From NCBI GenBank assembly GCA_019648995.1, contig BLXT01005793.1, forward strand, positions 68,374-132,373: a DNA stretch of 64,000 nucleotides. The letters run 5' to 3'. Made by a program: the position numbers and the translations under genes. The notes beneath the pieces are model-generated. The model was not told the DNA's origin and made no database searches. It worked only from the letters and a program-made list of their open reading frames with translations. Positions 40,700-55,400 of the stretch are shown here, one piece after another. The stretch is from Plakobranchus ocellatus (taxonomy: Eukaryota; Mollusca; Gastropoda; Plakobranchidae). Position 1 is the stretch's first letter. Each line of letters begins with the position of its first letter.

Positions 40700-43600
40700 N
40701 NATATATATATATATATATATTTATTTATATATGAAAAGATAACAGCATATCTTTTACCAAGATATTTGTGAGGCAACCCTAGTAAATCAGACAAATGAT
40801 GTAGAGCTTGTTCGTAGGAAAAACAAAAAACAAACTACGTCTCTATACTAATCCTGTGATAAGATATGACAATTTGAAAATTGCACTTATATTATGACTC
40901 CACTGGGTCAATCACAAATTTAAAAAAGCTTCAGTACAATAGCACCCAAAGACTTGTGCCGCACTTTTCCTGGATGATTCACACTTGTCACATCGTTCTA
41001 TATGTTTGAATCATTTATATACTTCCCAAACCAGCAATATTGTAATAGGAAAAACAAATTAAAAAAAAAATACCCATAGCATAGGTGGAAACAGATTGCA
41101 ATTTGTAATAAAGAAGCCCTTTTAATTAAAAAAAACCACTTAAAATTTTCCTATGTTAAAATGTGAAATTTAAAAGAATATGAGTTTGAGTGACTAGAAA
41201 GTGTGTAAAAAACATGTAATAATTAAGTTCATAAGGACTTTCCTCAAGAATATTGGACAGCTGAGTCAAAAGAGCTGGTCTTACAAGAGCCTAGGAGATA
41301 ATAAACTGGGCCGACAGCCTTAATTCTCTTTTACATTAAAAAGCCCAATACTACTTATACTACTACATTGTGTTTTACATTATGCAAATTTGTTAATGCT
41401 TTCAAAATTTGCTGCAATTGATTTTACAATTGAAATCAAAAAAAAAAAAACACAAAAAATCTGTAAATTGAAGTTTGGAACTCATTCAATAAAAACACAT
41501 TGCCAGAACTTTAACGTCTCAAAGGAATTTTCATACCATTTGACTGAATTATTTATGTTTCTCTTAGTAATCATAAGTTTTTTGAAGCAACCAAGACAGC
41601 AGAAAACTTACACCATCTGATACTTTGAAGTATTGACCTCGCCATCAAGCAAGCCATTTGTATTGGCACTTTTGACCATTTGCACAACAATAGGAGTTAA
41701 CTCCCCTTCCAGTGCCAGGAGGCCCTAAAAAAATCATAGAAATGAAACAAAGCAACTTATTTGTTGCATTGAGACCTTTAACAATTAAGTCATATTTAAA
41801 AATTGAAGCAACTTATTTGTTGCATTGAGACCTTTAACAATTAAGTCATATTTAAAAATTGATCAAATTTACTTTAAAAATTATTTGATTTTACATTTAA
41901 AGTGTATATTTAATGATCAAGGTCTGCCTCTCATGAAGTCTAGCAAAGCACATTGGAATTTAGACTTAATTCTTCATTTATTTAAGGGCATGAATAACAC
42001 AAAAGTCTTAATCTAGATAGAAGTGTCCTTTGAAATCCAAAAAGCTAAAAAACATTTAACGACCAAGAGAACAAGAGGCTCATACACTCAAAAGTATGAA
42101 TTCAATTTATATGAGTAGTCTACATAACAATGACCCTCTGCAATTGGTACATTTGGTTTTATGGGTTTTGCCAGACATTCAGTTAAGGGACATATGCTTG
42201 CTTAACATGAAAAACTTTTTTTTTTTTTAAGTTATTTTAACTGATGTTTGAAAGAGATATTTACATAGAAAAATATGGCAAGGGTTAAAAATAAGCTAGA
42301 CTCTGGATCAGAGTCTATATCAGACTCAATTCACAGCAGCTTATTGTCACAAGCACAAAGCCACTTGTGACAAATGTGAGCAGCCCAGTTGGATTAAAAA
42401 TGAAATGATTAAAAACAGTTGAAGTTATCAAAAAAAAAGTTTTTTGCACATTATAAATGGTCATCCCTTGAGATCTAAAAGCAAATATTGTTTCAATATC
42501 TTTAGTGGTTTTGTCTACTTTGTCTTGTAAGCCAACAAATAATTCATTCCACAGGATAGGACACAAAAGGTAGAAATAAAGAAAATATAAAAAAGTTTTA
42601 GAAAGAACAATAAATATATTTCAAAAAATAACCTTTGTAAATGCTGCAGCTGTCATTTGCACTCTACCCTCATCAGAGGCATATATCTTCAAATCATGGC
42701 GGAATGTGCTATGGAGACGAAGAAAACCCAATCCAGGTGCCTCAAACTGACCTAAATTGGATTTTTTTTGTACAAAAAAAAAATAAATAAATAAATAAGT
42801 GGAGATGCTCATAAATAGAAAACAGATAAACCTGTGAACAATCATTAGTATCTTTAGGTATTAACAAGAATGATTGCTAATTTTATTTTACCCAAATTTA
42901 ATGAAGAAAAAGAGCTGGTTTTATGAATATATATTTCGTTTACTCTATCTATTGCAGAACAAAATTGCTTTACAACACCTCCTACTTATAGCAACTATTC
43001 ATTTACATACAGTCTAACTATACTGATAAAGTGGCTCAAAGAAAAGCTACTTTGAAACACTAATGACAAGGACATGTCTGGTCATTCTAACTTATTAACT
43101 CTTAAACCGTTAAGTTTTTTTTTCTCACACAAAGCAATCAGATAAATTGTGTAATTTAAAACGTGAAGGAAGTAGTCTCGGGGCAATGAAAGTAGTTTTG
43201 GAATAATTTGTGAGTATAAAAATCAAAACAAATTAATAGAAACAGAACAAACCCATCTTACACTGGCGTCCAGTACTGCGAATTTTACAAACTATCGGAC
43301 GCTCCCATCGTCCAGCAACGGTTTATGAGTTAAAGTATGAAGCTAATAGGCTCAAAATGAAATTATGCTTTAAACAAAAAGTAAAGCAGCACTGCACCAG
43401 AGTTTACATTGTGAATAGGAATGATATGTAATATCCCTTAAGGAAAACCAACCAAAATAAGGGTTCCAGTTCCAAAAAACTAGAAATATCAAATCTGTAG
43501 TTTGTGACTCATTTGTCCAGGAGGCAAAACATTTTCTATTAAAATTCACATGTGGGGATAAGATAAATTCTTAGCATATTTATCTATCTTCAATAAATCC

Positions 43601-46600
43601 TTTCTTCCAAAATTTTTTCTTTTGTTTCTCTATGTTTAAAATCTATAGACCAATGATTAAACTAAAACCATAAGTCGACACAATCTCTTTGAAAAAAAAA
43701 ATTAATGAATTAAAAGTCTTCTTAGACTGTCGTTTACAATCCAACTTTGGACCATATATTATGCTTAAATCACTGTAAGGTAAAAAAAGCAACCTTTTCT
43801 AATACAAATAATTAATTTAACCCGCGAGGGAAAAGGAACACTAGGAAAAAGGTGTGGCTAAAGAATAAGTGTTAGGCTGGTATGGCTTGTTCACAGTGTA
43901 AAAACAGTGTGGGGCAGAGGATTTGGGTGATTTGAGTCATGGGGTGGAATTTTCTGTTCTAACTAATATTTTAGTCCTGAGTGGTGAAGCTTTGAGTCAT
44001 CCAATCCAGTGGGCATGTCAGACCCATACACCACTGTCAAGTCCAGCCCGCTGCTTAGACAAACAGGGTAAACAGGTGCATGCAATAATTGATGCCACAC
44101 TGACACAAAATCTTTCCTTTATACTCTTTTTAAAAGTTTCCTTTTTTTCATTCATATAAATTTTATGTGCTGTGCAGCTGTTCATACAGGTTTTCAATTT
44201 TTATTACAGTAAAAAAAAAATGGAGCATACAGACAATTTGTGTCTTAAGTTTACAAACGAACCGCATCTGCAGACGATTATTGTTGACTAAACTTCAAAA
44301 GAAAAATTATTCTAAACCTATCACATTACCACGGTTTAGCAAAGACATTCTTTTCTTTTTTTTTTGTTTATGGTGTAAATATGAAAGAGGATGACAACTC
44401 ACTCTCAAGATTTATTTGGGTCAAGTGCAACACTAACATAAAAACTATTAAACATAGATTCAGTGCAACATCAATGGAGGCAGCCAAAAAACTATCTATA
44501 GGGAGTGCAGATATTTGGACTGCCTATCAGAACAATACGACAATAGATGACTGCAAACTATGTAGAGAAAGACTGAATGTAAGCAAAGGTATATGTGCCA
44601 AGTTTGACAGGGAACCCAAGCAAGCCTTTTGATTAGAAAAGAGCCGATCCTATTTAATCAACACGGCAGGACCAAGCTCACAATCTATTCAGCCTGCAGA
44701 TGAAAACACACCTCATTTAACACACATATACATGCCACTTTACAGATAACACAACACTCACAGTTGCAGAGAACGATGACAGAGAAACACAATGCAAGAC
44801 ACTACACTCAAAGAAATATCTCACAGTAACAAAGACAAATAACACAGAAATAAGCTTCATCGGCATACATTATAATGAATAAGATACAATCCACAACTTT
44901 AGTGCGCAGAACAACACAGACAACACAACAGAGACTTAACATTCAAAGACAGAGTCTACGTCAACAGAAATTCACACATTAGACCCAGGCACCACACATT
45001 AGACATGATCTCCGATGATCATACTTTGCAATCATATTTTCCCCACACCAAGTATACCTAGGGCTTCATCAACACCTAACAGGCCTTGTGTTAATAGTCC
45101 TTCCACAACTAAAGGTTCATCAAATCATCCATGATCAAGAACTTGTCCGCATTCAATCACTCACTCAGCTTATCTCTTGACCATACACTTTCAAAAGAAG
45201 GGTAAAGGTTGAAGACGCATCTCATTAAAAGAAAATTACACACAAATCTGCTCAAAAAGATAGTTGAATGCAAAACAAAAAGACAACACCTAGTATTATA
45301 AGCCGCTACTGCAGCTAGGATACCATCTAATAGAAAGAGAGCACATATTGTAAAGCATGTTAGGGGGCAATAGCTGAGACATCAAAACAAAAGACGCAGC
45401 AGATACACAATTAGCAATAGAGTTGAAAAGGATACCATTTTGCCGAAGACAGTTTACAAAAGAGCAGGAATAAAACAAAAGACGAAACTTACAAAAGAAC
45501 AAACATTAGCAATGAAGGAGGAATTAGGAATGAACTAGCAACAGGGCAGGAAACGGGAAGTTACTAAAAAAAGTTCAATTACAAAATGTGCATTCAGTTA
45601 GGGGGCTTTCTAGAGAAATAATATCAGGTTTTGTACACGTAGGACAAATGGAATTTTTAGATGATTAAAAGAACAAGTTTCAGGGGTTGTATGGCAGAAT
45701 TGTAGATCTAAAAAAGTGAGTGGATAAATTATTAGATTCATTCTCTAAGAGAAACATGCTCACATGGCATAGTGATAGCATACCAGAAAAAGAAATATGG
45801 GTAAAAATAGGTGACGATCATGCAGCCCAATTCTCAGCACAACACAATCGTGACAGATTTAGCTTATTTGAGGGATTTTCATGAATATATTGTAAGACTT
45901 TTAGAGAGTGGTTTGGGGGATGAGCTTGCTGCACTTCAAGATCATATTTGGCTGGGGGAAATATTAAAGTTCTTATTAATGGGATTATTATTTCTTGTGC
46001 AAGATGTATGGCCTGTCTGTACATGGCATATATACCTGTGCTACATGGTGCACAGACAAGCTATGAATACACCTTCACATGAAACTCTGCAGGGAACGTT
46101 AGAGACATTGTTTGCTGATGATGCTTATAGGAGAGACAATAGGGACAAGAAAGAGGCCACAAAATACAATAACTGTCTGCACATACAATTGCAAATACAG
46201 CTAGACAAGGTCGTTCTTTCTTACTTACACATACTGTTAGGCATAGTTTTGAAACACCACAAACATCTGGAGGAGACTGTTAAACAATATGAAGCTAATA
46301 GGCTCAAGAATTACAGCAAGTACTAAAGTATGAGCAAGGTTGTTTAGTTTTTAGTGAAAAGACCAAGGATGTTTAAATGTATAAAAATCAGGTAGAAAAC
46401 ACAGAACACACATTATCCCTTCTTCAAGGCGCAGAGCTCACACCTAGATCAGGACCAGTGGCTTCCTTATTAGACACCATTCTCAAAAAGTACAGACTTA
46501 CACCTGATGCACACCACAATAGCTCATTTATAGGTAACCACAGTCACAAATACATTGTGCCAGATGTTTACTAAACAATTATATCACAGATTCAAGCATG

Positions 46601-49600
46601 CACAAACAACCCAATAGTTATAATGAGGCTTTTAGAGTTAAATTTCAGTCTGATGATAAATAAAACCTTCACAAAGCGATTTCACATGCAGATCCAATAC
46701 AAGGACAGTCAGTCCCCACAATTCAGACACTCATCATTAATTACATGACCACATACAGAACAGTGTATCCTGGCAAAACAATACCTTAATAACACAGAAT
46801 GTCATTGTATTCCATAGATTTCAGACTAAAAAGTAGGACTGGGTTTGCTTGGGGAGCAAAGGACAAAGCTCACATCAAACCATATCATATATAGAAAAGT
46901 TTAAAGCAAGTGGGATTGTAAACAGAGCAAAAACTTTGCCATATTCTCATAATTATGTCGATTCATTTGTTGAAAATATTGTCTTGGTTATGCAGAAAGA
47001 GTGAAAAGATGTAGCAGGAATGTTATTTCAACATAATACTTATTACTGATGATTTTCTTCCTCAGCTGTGATAATTCTGTTTTACCTCATCCCTATTTTA
47101 AAAAAATATCGGTGCTTTTTATTTATAAGCTTAATTCATCATTGTGCTTTGCTATCAAATTTCGTATAATAAATGCCAGTTGAAGGATTTTATTTTCAAT
47201 TACTAGCGAATTTCTGCTGTGTGGGATGTAATTTTTAAGTGAGTTTATGCACACTAACTTTAGCTTTTGCCTGTATCATTTCTTTTTCAAATCGTCACAG
47301 CAGTTTTTTTTTAAATCTGTGTTTAATGAATATGTTGAGTAATTACATTTTTTATGTCTGAAAAGCACAGCATTAAAATGCATGTCACTAATATCATTCA
47401 ACAGCTATCAGTTTGTTTGTTTTTCTCTCATGAGTGGTTTTTGGTGTTGACGTTTATCTGTTGTTGGCTGAATTTATTAATTTTAAAACATAACTGTCTC
47501 AGACAGAATTAAAATTGTGCTATCAAATATATTGAAGCAACACTTCTTGACCTGGGCTTGACTTGGAGGTATGACCTTGGCCTGGTGACCTACTTTAGGG
47601 TTCATCTCGGCCCGATTTGGCCTAGGTTATCTCAAACTAAAGAATCGCTGATGCAATACAGTGAAGTGTGTATTGAAAACTGTTTATCCATGCTGTTTGT
47701 TGTGATAGACAATTTAAAACCAAACAGTTTTTTAATATAGTTTCGATTTCAAAAGCATGATTTAATTTTTTTTAATACATATTAAGTGGAAACAGGATGT
47801 AAAAAGATCAGGGCCTATGCTAATTGGCTCTCCCAAGAGGCAAAAGTTTGCCTGTAATTTGCAGCATTACCTTTCAGCAACAATTTATATCTAATTTATT
47901 TTAGAAGTTAACCTAATGAGCAATAATCATGGGCCCATTTTTAATTTCAAGATATAAAAATAAATTTCACCCAATAACAGAGCAACTCTATCCTCCTCAT
48001 TGTCAAAAATGGCGAGGCTAGGTCATTGACTTTCATTTTTGAACTAATACTACCAATTACATTGTAAAACATCTCCAAAGTTTTCAAGTGACAAAGTCCC
48101 TTTTGTTTACAAGGATATTACAAACATAACTTTACAAATACAACTGGCCTTAGCATCATTGATCATGTGTATGTGTAATCGCTAGGGTCAATGAGAAAGG
48201 GCTAGAGCTTCTAAGAATAGGTCAGCAACCTTGCTCAAATCGCACTAAGAGCACACATTTCTCAACCACCAACTTCTAGCAATTAGCAAAAAACACCTAT
48301 AAAATAACGAATCATCAAGACAATGAGGCAGGGCAAGACGCCATCCTGCTCTTCTCATCAATTTCTATTCAAAGGGCCCCAAACAATACAAATTATAACA
48401 TGTCTGGAGTGAAGGAACCCTGAAAAGTTGCTAGACAGTCACCCATGATATTAACACCTGAATGATAAAGGAGAACTTTGACTAAAAGCAGGTCTAATAT
48501 GAAAATTGATGTAGTGGCTCCCACCTCTACCACTGCCGTAGCCAATTAAAGTGCAGCATCATCAGTGTCAAGTCTATGGACGATACTGCTTTTTATTTGC
48601 CTACAGCAGACCAGGTGAAGGCGGCTGGATCAATTATTGGGCTCGCTGCGCCTTGTGAATTTTCCTCATGGTCAAGCCAGTATATCGGCTTAATGCGGAA
48701 GTTGGGTTAATGCCAATTTAAATTGGCTGCAAATAACACTTTAAACATTTCAAATCACTGAATCAGCCAGAGCTGCATTTGGTGAAAAGAGGATTGAGAT
48801 ATATAGATTAAGTGCTTTAAGTTAGTGAAATGAATGAAAAAAAAAACCCGGTCAAATATCTTTTTTTCTCAAGTTTTAAATTAAATGCCAGATCTGAATC
48901 ATTTTGGCTGGCCTCAAAACATTCACTCTCCTTTTTTATTTCCTACACATTCATGCGATCCCGTTTACCATTACTGCCCTGACCACCTGGGTACAGGGTG
49001 CGGAAAGCTTTCCCGAGGTTCTCTGCTTGAATGCGGCCTGCTGGAGTGAGCTCTCCTCCCCACTTCAGGATCAGAACCAGAGAAGGGTCACGAGGGGCAT
49101 CATCTGGGAAAAGATGATCGGAAGGACTGAAGATTTAGCCTATGTAATAATTTTCAAAACATTGCTTCAAATTTACTTTTCTTCAATTTTTATTATTATT
49201 ATAAACCTTAAAAGCTATTTACTCTTCTGTTTGCATTTTTTTTTGTTTTGTGGGGGAGTAAGGAAAAAAAACACTTGCTTTTCAATTTATGAAGCTGAAG
49301 TATAAAAAAATTGTTGGATCTCAAAACTAAAATCATTTATAGTTGTAAGAATTATATCTTTTTTTCCCTCCAATTCGATCCATGACAAAAATGTTATTAA
49401 TTCTGAAAATTTGTGTATCGACCAATATTAATAATTTTCTTTTAGCCTTTTGAAAAGACATATCATAAACAGATTAATTCAATTGTAATTCAACAAATAG
49501 GAAAGAACAAACAAGTTCAAGACACTGCAGATATGCCACGAAAAATTTTGCAAAAAAGAACAAATCAATGAAGGTTTGAAAAGCTGAGAGCGAGCTGTTA

Positions 49601-50633
49601 TGTCATCAAAATAAAGGTGACCTAAAATACTGAGACTTTATTTCCCTTTCTATGCAATGTATTTTTAAATGAACAGAACCCATAAAAAGATGACCAAAAA
49701 GTTCTTAAAGCAGGCTTCAAGTTTTTTTTCTTTGAAGAAAAAGTTTCATGTACAAGAATGATCTATCTTTTTCAGTCCAAAACAAAACTGAAAGGGAAGT
49801 TGAGAAAAAGGCATTTCTACCATGTTCCATTCCTAAAAAATGACTTTTCGTTTTTTCTAAGCATTGATGTTATGGGTTAATTTAAATATACACCTACATT
49901 TTAAAAATTATGGGGGAAAAAAATACCGCAAATGGACGTTTTCTGGGGATTTCTTTTAAAGACGTAAGGACATGGTGTAATTTTTTTTTAATGTAAAAGC
50001 TTTATCATTTAATTTTTTTTATTCCAGAATACAAGTTAGATGAAATTTTCTAGCACATGTCATAGTAAAAAAAAAAAAAGGCAAATATTTTGTTGGATAT
50101 GATCATAACCTTAAAAAATACTATTAATTTTCAAAATGTTAAAAATGAATCCAGTAAAAAAAAAAGTAAAAAAAGAGACGACATTTAAAACAAACAAGTG
50201 AGGTGCAGAAAATTCACTTGTATGACTAAAATAATAAACCTTCATGTTCAATATGCTATGTATAATTTTTTTCAGATGAAATCTTCACAAGGATCATGAC
50301 TGGACCTAGTGTAAGAATTAATCTACTCGCAAACAATCAACTATCTTTTTCATCAAGATCTTGTCCAATAAAAGTCCTTTTAAGCGAGTTCTGTTTTATT
50401 ATTTTCTTCCCATGGACAATTTATAAAGGAGATGTGCAAAGAACTCAAAGAAACCTATAAAAGCATGAGGCACCTGCCAAAAATTCATAGTACAGGTATT
50501 CTACTGTAGTAGTATTCCGAGTGAAAGCAACAAAAAATATTGAATACTATTACACTGAGACAAGCTGATCACTCTTAAAAAAAAAAAAAAAAATTTTATA
50601 TAAATATATATATATATATCACTCTTAAAAAAT

Positions 50634-50684
<51 letters not shown>

Positions 50685-52339
50685 AAAGCTACTGTTTTTT
50701 AAGCCCCGTTATTTTGTCAGAAAACAAACATTGATGGATTAATTGTTCTAAAGAAAAAAATCTAACAAATCAAATATTGGTCCCATCATTGATTTGCACA
50801 GAGAACAAACTTGTCATTCAAAAGCTTGCTGAAAAATAGAAACTAGTGCATATGTTACACTGCAAAATAAGTGAGGTGAGCTAATGAGCGGTCACTGATG
50901 GGGCAAACTCTCCCCACTAATGAGCATAACTCAGGCGAGGATACCTTTACTAGATAGCTGCCCGCCATCAGACCAGTCATGCAAGCCTGCAGGGTGACAG
51001 AAGGCAGTTACAACCTGGAACATTCCACTTTTTGCTAACTACATACCTTGAACATATGATTTGTATTGTAGAAATTAGTGAGGCAATTATTTTAACTGCA
51101 GCAATTCCATAACCAGTTTACAAAAACATACAACGAAAGCAAATAATGATTTTTTTTTTGTAAGTTAGGGGTACAGAGATGCTGTTAACTGTTGGAAAAA
51201 AAAAATTTAATTTACATTAAGGACCACTTGGATGGTCAAAAAGGTGCAATTTTTTAACAAGCATACAATAGTGGGAAACTATTGCACTTACTGAAGAACA
51301 GGGAAGTCATTCAATCATCAAAATGATTGAAAAGATACATAATACATAGAAAAAACTCACTATCTCTAACAGGAGGTTACTGATAGGTGATAAATAATTG
51401 ATATGTCATATTGCCTTATACTATTTTATCAATGGAATGTATCAATGCTTGCTATCTTAAGTTAAAGCTCAAAAAATCGTCGAAAAGATACTGCTAAAAA
51501 TAAACAAGAGATTTTCATACGTCTTATAAAAATTTAAGTATAGCCTTATAGTTCAACAATAAGAAATATCATAATAAATCAAATGAGTGATGCAAATTAA
51601 AAAAGATTTATTTTGATTCCAAAAAATATTCAAGAACTTAAAAACTCTCAGAAAAGTAAAGAAATACTGAAAAATATTCATGCAGTCAATTTGTTTGTAG
51701 ATTTCAACTGAGAAAAAAAAAAACCCACACAGATATAAAATGATTTAATTTCCTAGTACATTAGTTGGTAAAGAAAAAATATTTTAGATATAAGAAAGGG
51801 AAAAAAATTGTTTTAATGGCAAACATTTAAAGTTATGGTAGCGTGTAACTTGTAATACTAAAGTTTAGAATAAATTTGCTGGTTTCCTTATTTGAACACA
51901 TGTTTTTCTAGAAAAGAACAGTAAAATAAACACATTCTAGATTCGACTGAATGAAGATAAACATGCTCAAGGACCAAGAGGGCACAAAGAGAAAATTTGT
52001 TGGAAAGATGAATATTTTGCCAGTGATGTAAATAAGTCAAATGTGTAGTAAAGTGGTTGTCAAGGAAAAGAAGGCTGCAAACAATGCAAATTCAGAGAGA
52101 TACAGAAACTGGATAGTTTTATTTGGCAACATCATTGATCATGCAATAATCAATGAGAATGGAGAAATTTTTTTTTATCCTTGAAACAATTAATTTTGAC
52201 CTTTGACTTATTTAGACTGGGAAAACATGAATTTTTTGTGTTTCACTGAAGTTTAAAAGTGCAGAGCCTGAAAGAAATAGAAATATTTTAGGACTTATTC
52301 AACACATGCATAATGCTTTTGATGTAACCAATGGCAAGG

Positions 52340-52413
<74 letters not shown>

Positions 52414-55400
52414 NATTAATAATAATAATAACAATATTAATAATATGTAAAGCCTCTGCATAAGTATTGCAAGATGGGAGACCAAATAATAAAAGTAGTT
52501 GTAATGAAATCAGTGAAATAAGAGAGGTTTGATTCCACTTTTTAAACTTCACACCTTGAGCTTTGGTCTTCAGTTGTAGATGATCAAAATTTCAATTTTA
52601 GTTTTAGTTCTACATTTTGATAGAAATTCACTTCTATAATCACTTCAGCATCCAGATCTTTTCTAAATTATGAGACACTCAAAATTTCGAAAGGACAATA
52701 AAAAAAAATAATGATGGAGAGACTTTCATTCATAAAACCTAACCCTAAGTTAAGATCCTATGAGTCCAATAGGCTGTCAGGTCTGGAGAGGACATCATTG
52801 TAAGCTACAGATATTTTGTTTGAAATTTTTTTTGTTTTTGAGGGGGCCTTAAAAATTATGTAAAGAATGACTTTTAAAATCAAAGATCCTATGAATCCAC
52901 TTATTTTTTAAATTATGAATTTTTCTTTCTTTAAATGAACTTTCTAAAGCATCTCAGTTTCTCTTCATTTCATAACTATGAGCAAACAAGAGCAAATGCA
53001 GAACACAACTAGTTAAGAATTAAAACAAAGCAAAGAAAAACAAGTTGTAAGAGGAAACAAAAAAAAATAAAAGATTAGAAACAGCATACACAATATTCTA
53101 CTGTAGTCGACTATATAAGGTAAAATTGAGTCTTTTTAACATGGACAAGGAAAAAAAGACAATTTGTAACCAGATCATTTAACACATGACAAAAATTAAA
53201 TTAAGCATTTTCCACATTTGAAGCATTCAGAAAACTTTCATTAGCCACCCAAAACAAAATTAGGAGAAAAAATCTAGATGGAAGGTGTGCGTATGTATTT
53301 GATTTATTGTTACCGTTTTTCTCTTTCAATGGATAATTTCATTAATTGGTCTGAACAAAAAAAAGGAAACATATTAAACAAAACAAAAAAAGTTGACAAA
53401 CAGAAACCACCAACCCTCGCTCGAGGAATTGTGAGGCCGCCCTGAAGGTTGATATTTGATCTGCACTTTGCGATTAATGCCAGAGAATTCGTACCTACAA
53501 AGGTCATAAACAAAATGCATCAATTATTTAAGAAAAAGATAAATTGATAAGCCATCAGTGACCATCAGGGTGTGTTTCAAGCAACAAATCTGCAGGCACA
53601 TTTCATGGAGATTATGAACCTGTGATTTGACAAGAGAAAGTCATAGTTAGTTAACATTAATGAGCTGCATTACAACAAAATGACTTGGAGATATTTCTTT
53701 CTTACGAGGATGAATGAGATGCAATCCTGTGAATTGAGGCTTTTAACACAATTAAATTCTGCTATGGAGATTTTGGATATCACACAACCAGGCTATACGA
53801 CAATAAACAAACAGAACGTTCTTTTCTCAGAAGTGTTGTATGCAGACTCTGATAAATAAGAGCAGGTCTCAAGTAAAATAAATAGCTTTAATGGAATAAA
53901 AATCAATATGGATATTCCATCATACATGCTGAAATTTTAAAAAGGTGAATTATAACAGAGAGAACACAATTTATGGTCATTCTTTTATCTTGGCTCATGG
54001 CATATTCATCATTCATTAATAACATCAATTCAAAACAGAATGTTATTCTTCAACAAGCATATAGATAAAGAGTCCATGTTTAGATCTTGAATGTTTTTAC
54101 ACAGCTCCTCAAGAACACACTCGAAGTGAAAAACAATGGCCTGTTTTTTGCAACGAAAGGACCTTCATCTTCGTAAATCTTTTTCATAATGAAGAGACAC
54201 TGTTCATTTACAGATCAAATTTTACAGCCTGAAATATTAAAATAAGTTTGCTTATTACGAATGCAATATTAGGAATATCAATACATCATCCCTTACCATG
54301 CCAAACGCTACTGCATCCAAATAAAGTCAGAGCAGTTTGAAGTACACTTTCATCATTATTTTGCATCTATACATTTTTTTTAATCTGCTTCTTATCATGA
54401 AAAATAAATTATTTATAGGGTCATACAATGTGTTTTTTAAAACATTTCTGTTACTTTCTTTTCTCACATATCTCTTGTCATGCCATCATGTTTTAGACAA
54501 TGTGAGGACTTACTCTCTTTAAAATGCTTTTCAATTTAAATAATGATAGTGTTTCTTTCTGACATGGTGTTTTCAAAAGAAACTATGGTTAATCTATGTA
54601 AGGAAGAAGGGTAAAGGTTATGAATAAGTATATATTTTTTTTACTTGGCTTCCTTTTTTTTTGCTTTCTTATCTTACCTCTCATGTATAACAGGACAAAG
54701 ATATTGATAATATAAATGTTACATTCTCTATAAATGTATGAAGAAATAAGTAAAAAAAATAGAATGTCATGAAACATCTGTGAGGATGAGTTTTCTAATC
54801 CAAATATCTTTTTAAAACAATGTTAAGCAGGAAAATGTAGCTAAGCAGAAAATACAGTTAAGCATGAGCAAAGAACATTTTTATACCAACTTGGTAAATA
54901 AACTAAGAGTTCAGATGAAGCAGTGCAGATCCATGAGGATAACACTAAAGGTTAAGAAAATTTTTTTCTTAAGATATTTTGCAAATTTAGAGTAAAGCTT
55001 GGGGAAAAAAGTCTTAAGTTAATAATACAGCTTTTTTTTTTTTTTTAAATTTTGTAACTCAATTCCACTTCAGACTTAGTTTGTGCAGAGGTGCATTGAC
55101 GTATCACCCAAAAATTGCAAGCCCTTGTCTTTACAGAGAGCAGACTCAAAATTGCAAAATTTTGAAGACAATGCCTTTCTTTGTGCGTTAAATAGTTAAG
55201 AGTGAGAACAGTCAATAGCTCAAACCATTTCCATCAAATTTAATAAAATGTGTACTATTATCTTCAAAATGTTGATGTTCTTTAGTTCTGCGTTAACTTT
55301 ATCCTTTGTTTGACAAAGGTTAATTTTTCCTGTCTTGTAAAAAATATATATCAATCAATTTGAAACCATCCTTCTTCTAACTATATAGCCTCTGTTAAAA

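Larger units (their letters stand above)
42752..48968 (-). other. 6.2-kb intron between exons G and H
   Basis: Contains the plus-strand decayed repeat copy (43258-46580) and a foldback repeat (48533-48609). Elsewhere it is AT-rich; a GC-richer patch at 47545-47640 contains repeated TGACCT/GGCCT words of unknown origin. Confidence 0.65.

Noticed and set aside
52288-52552. Frames of repeated Ile or Tyr
   Set aside because: They are translations of the TAA repeat.
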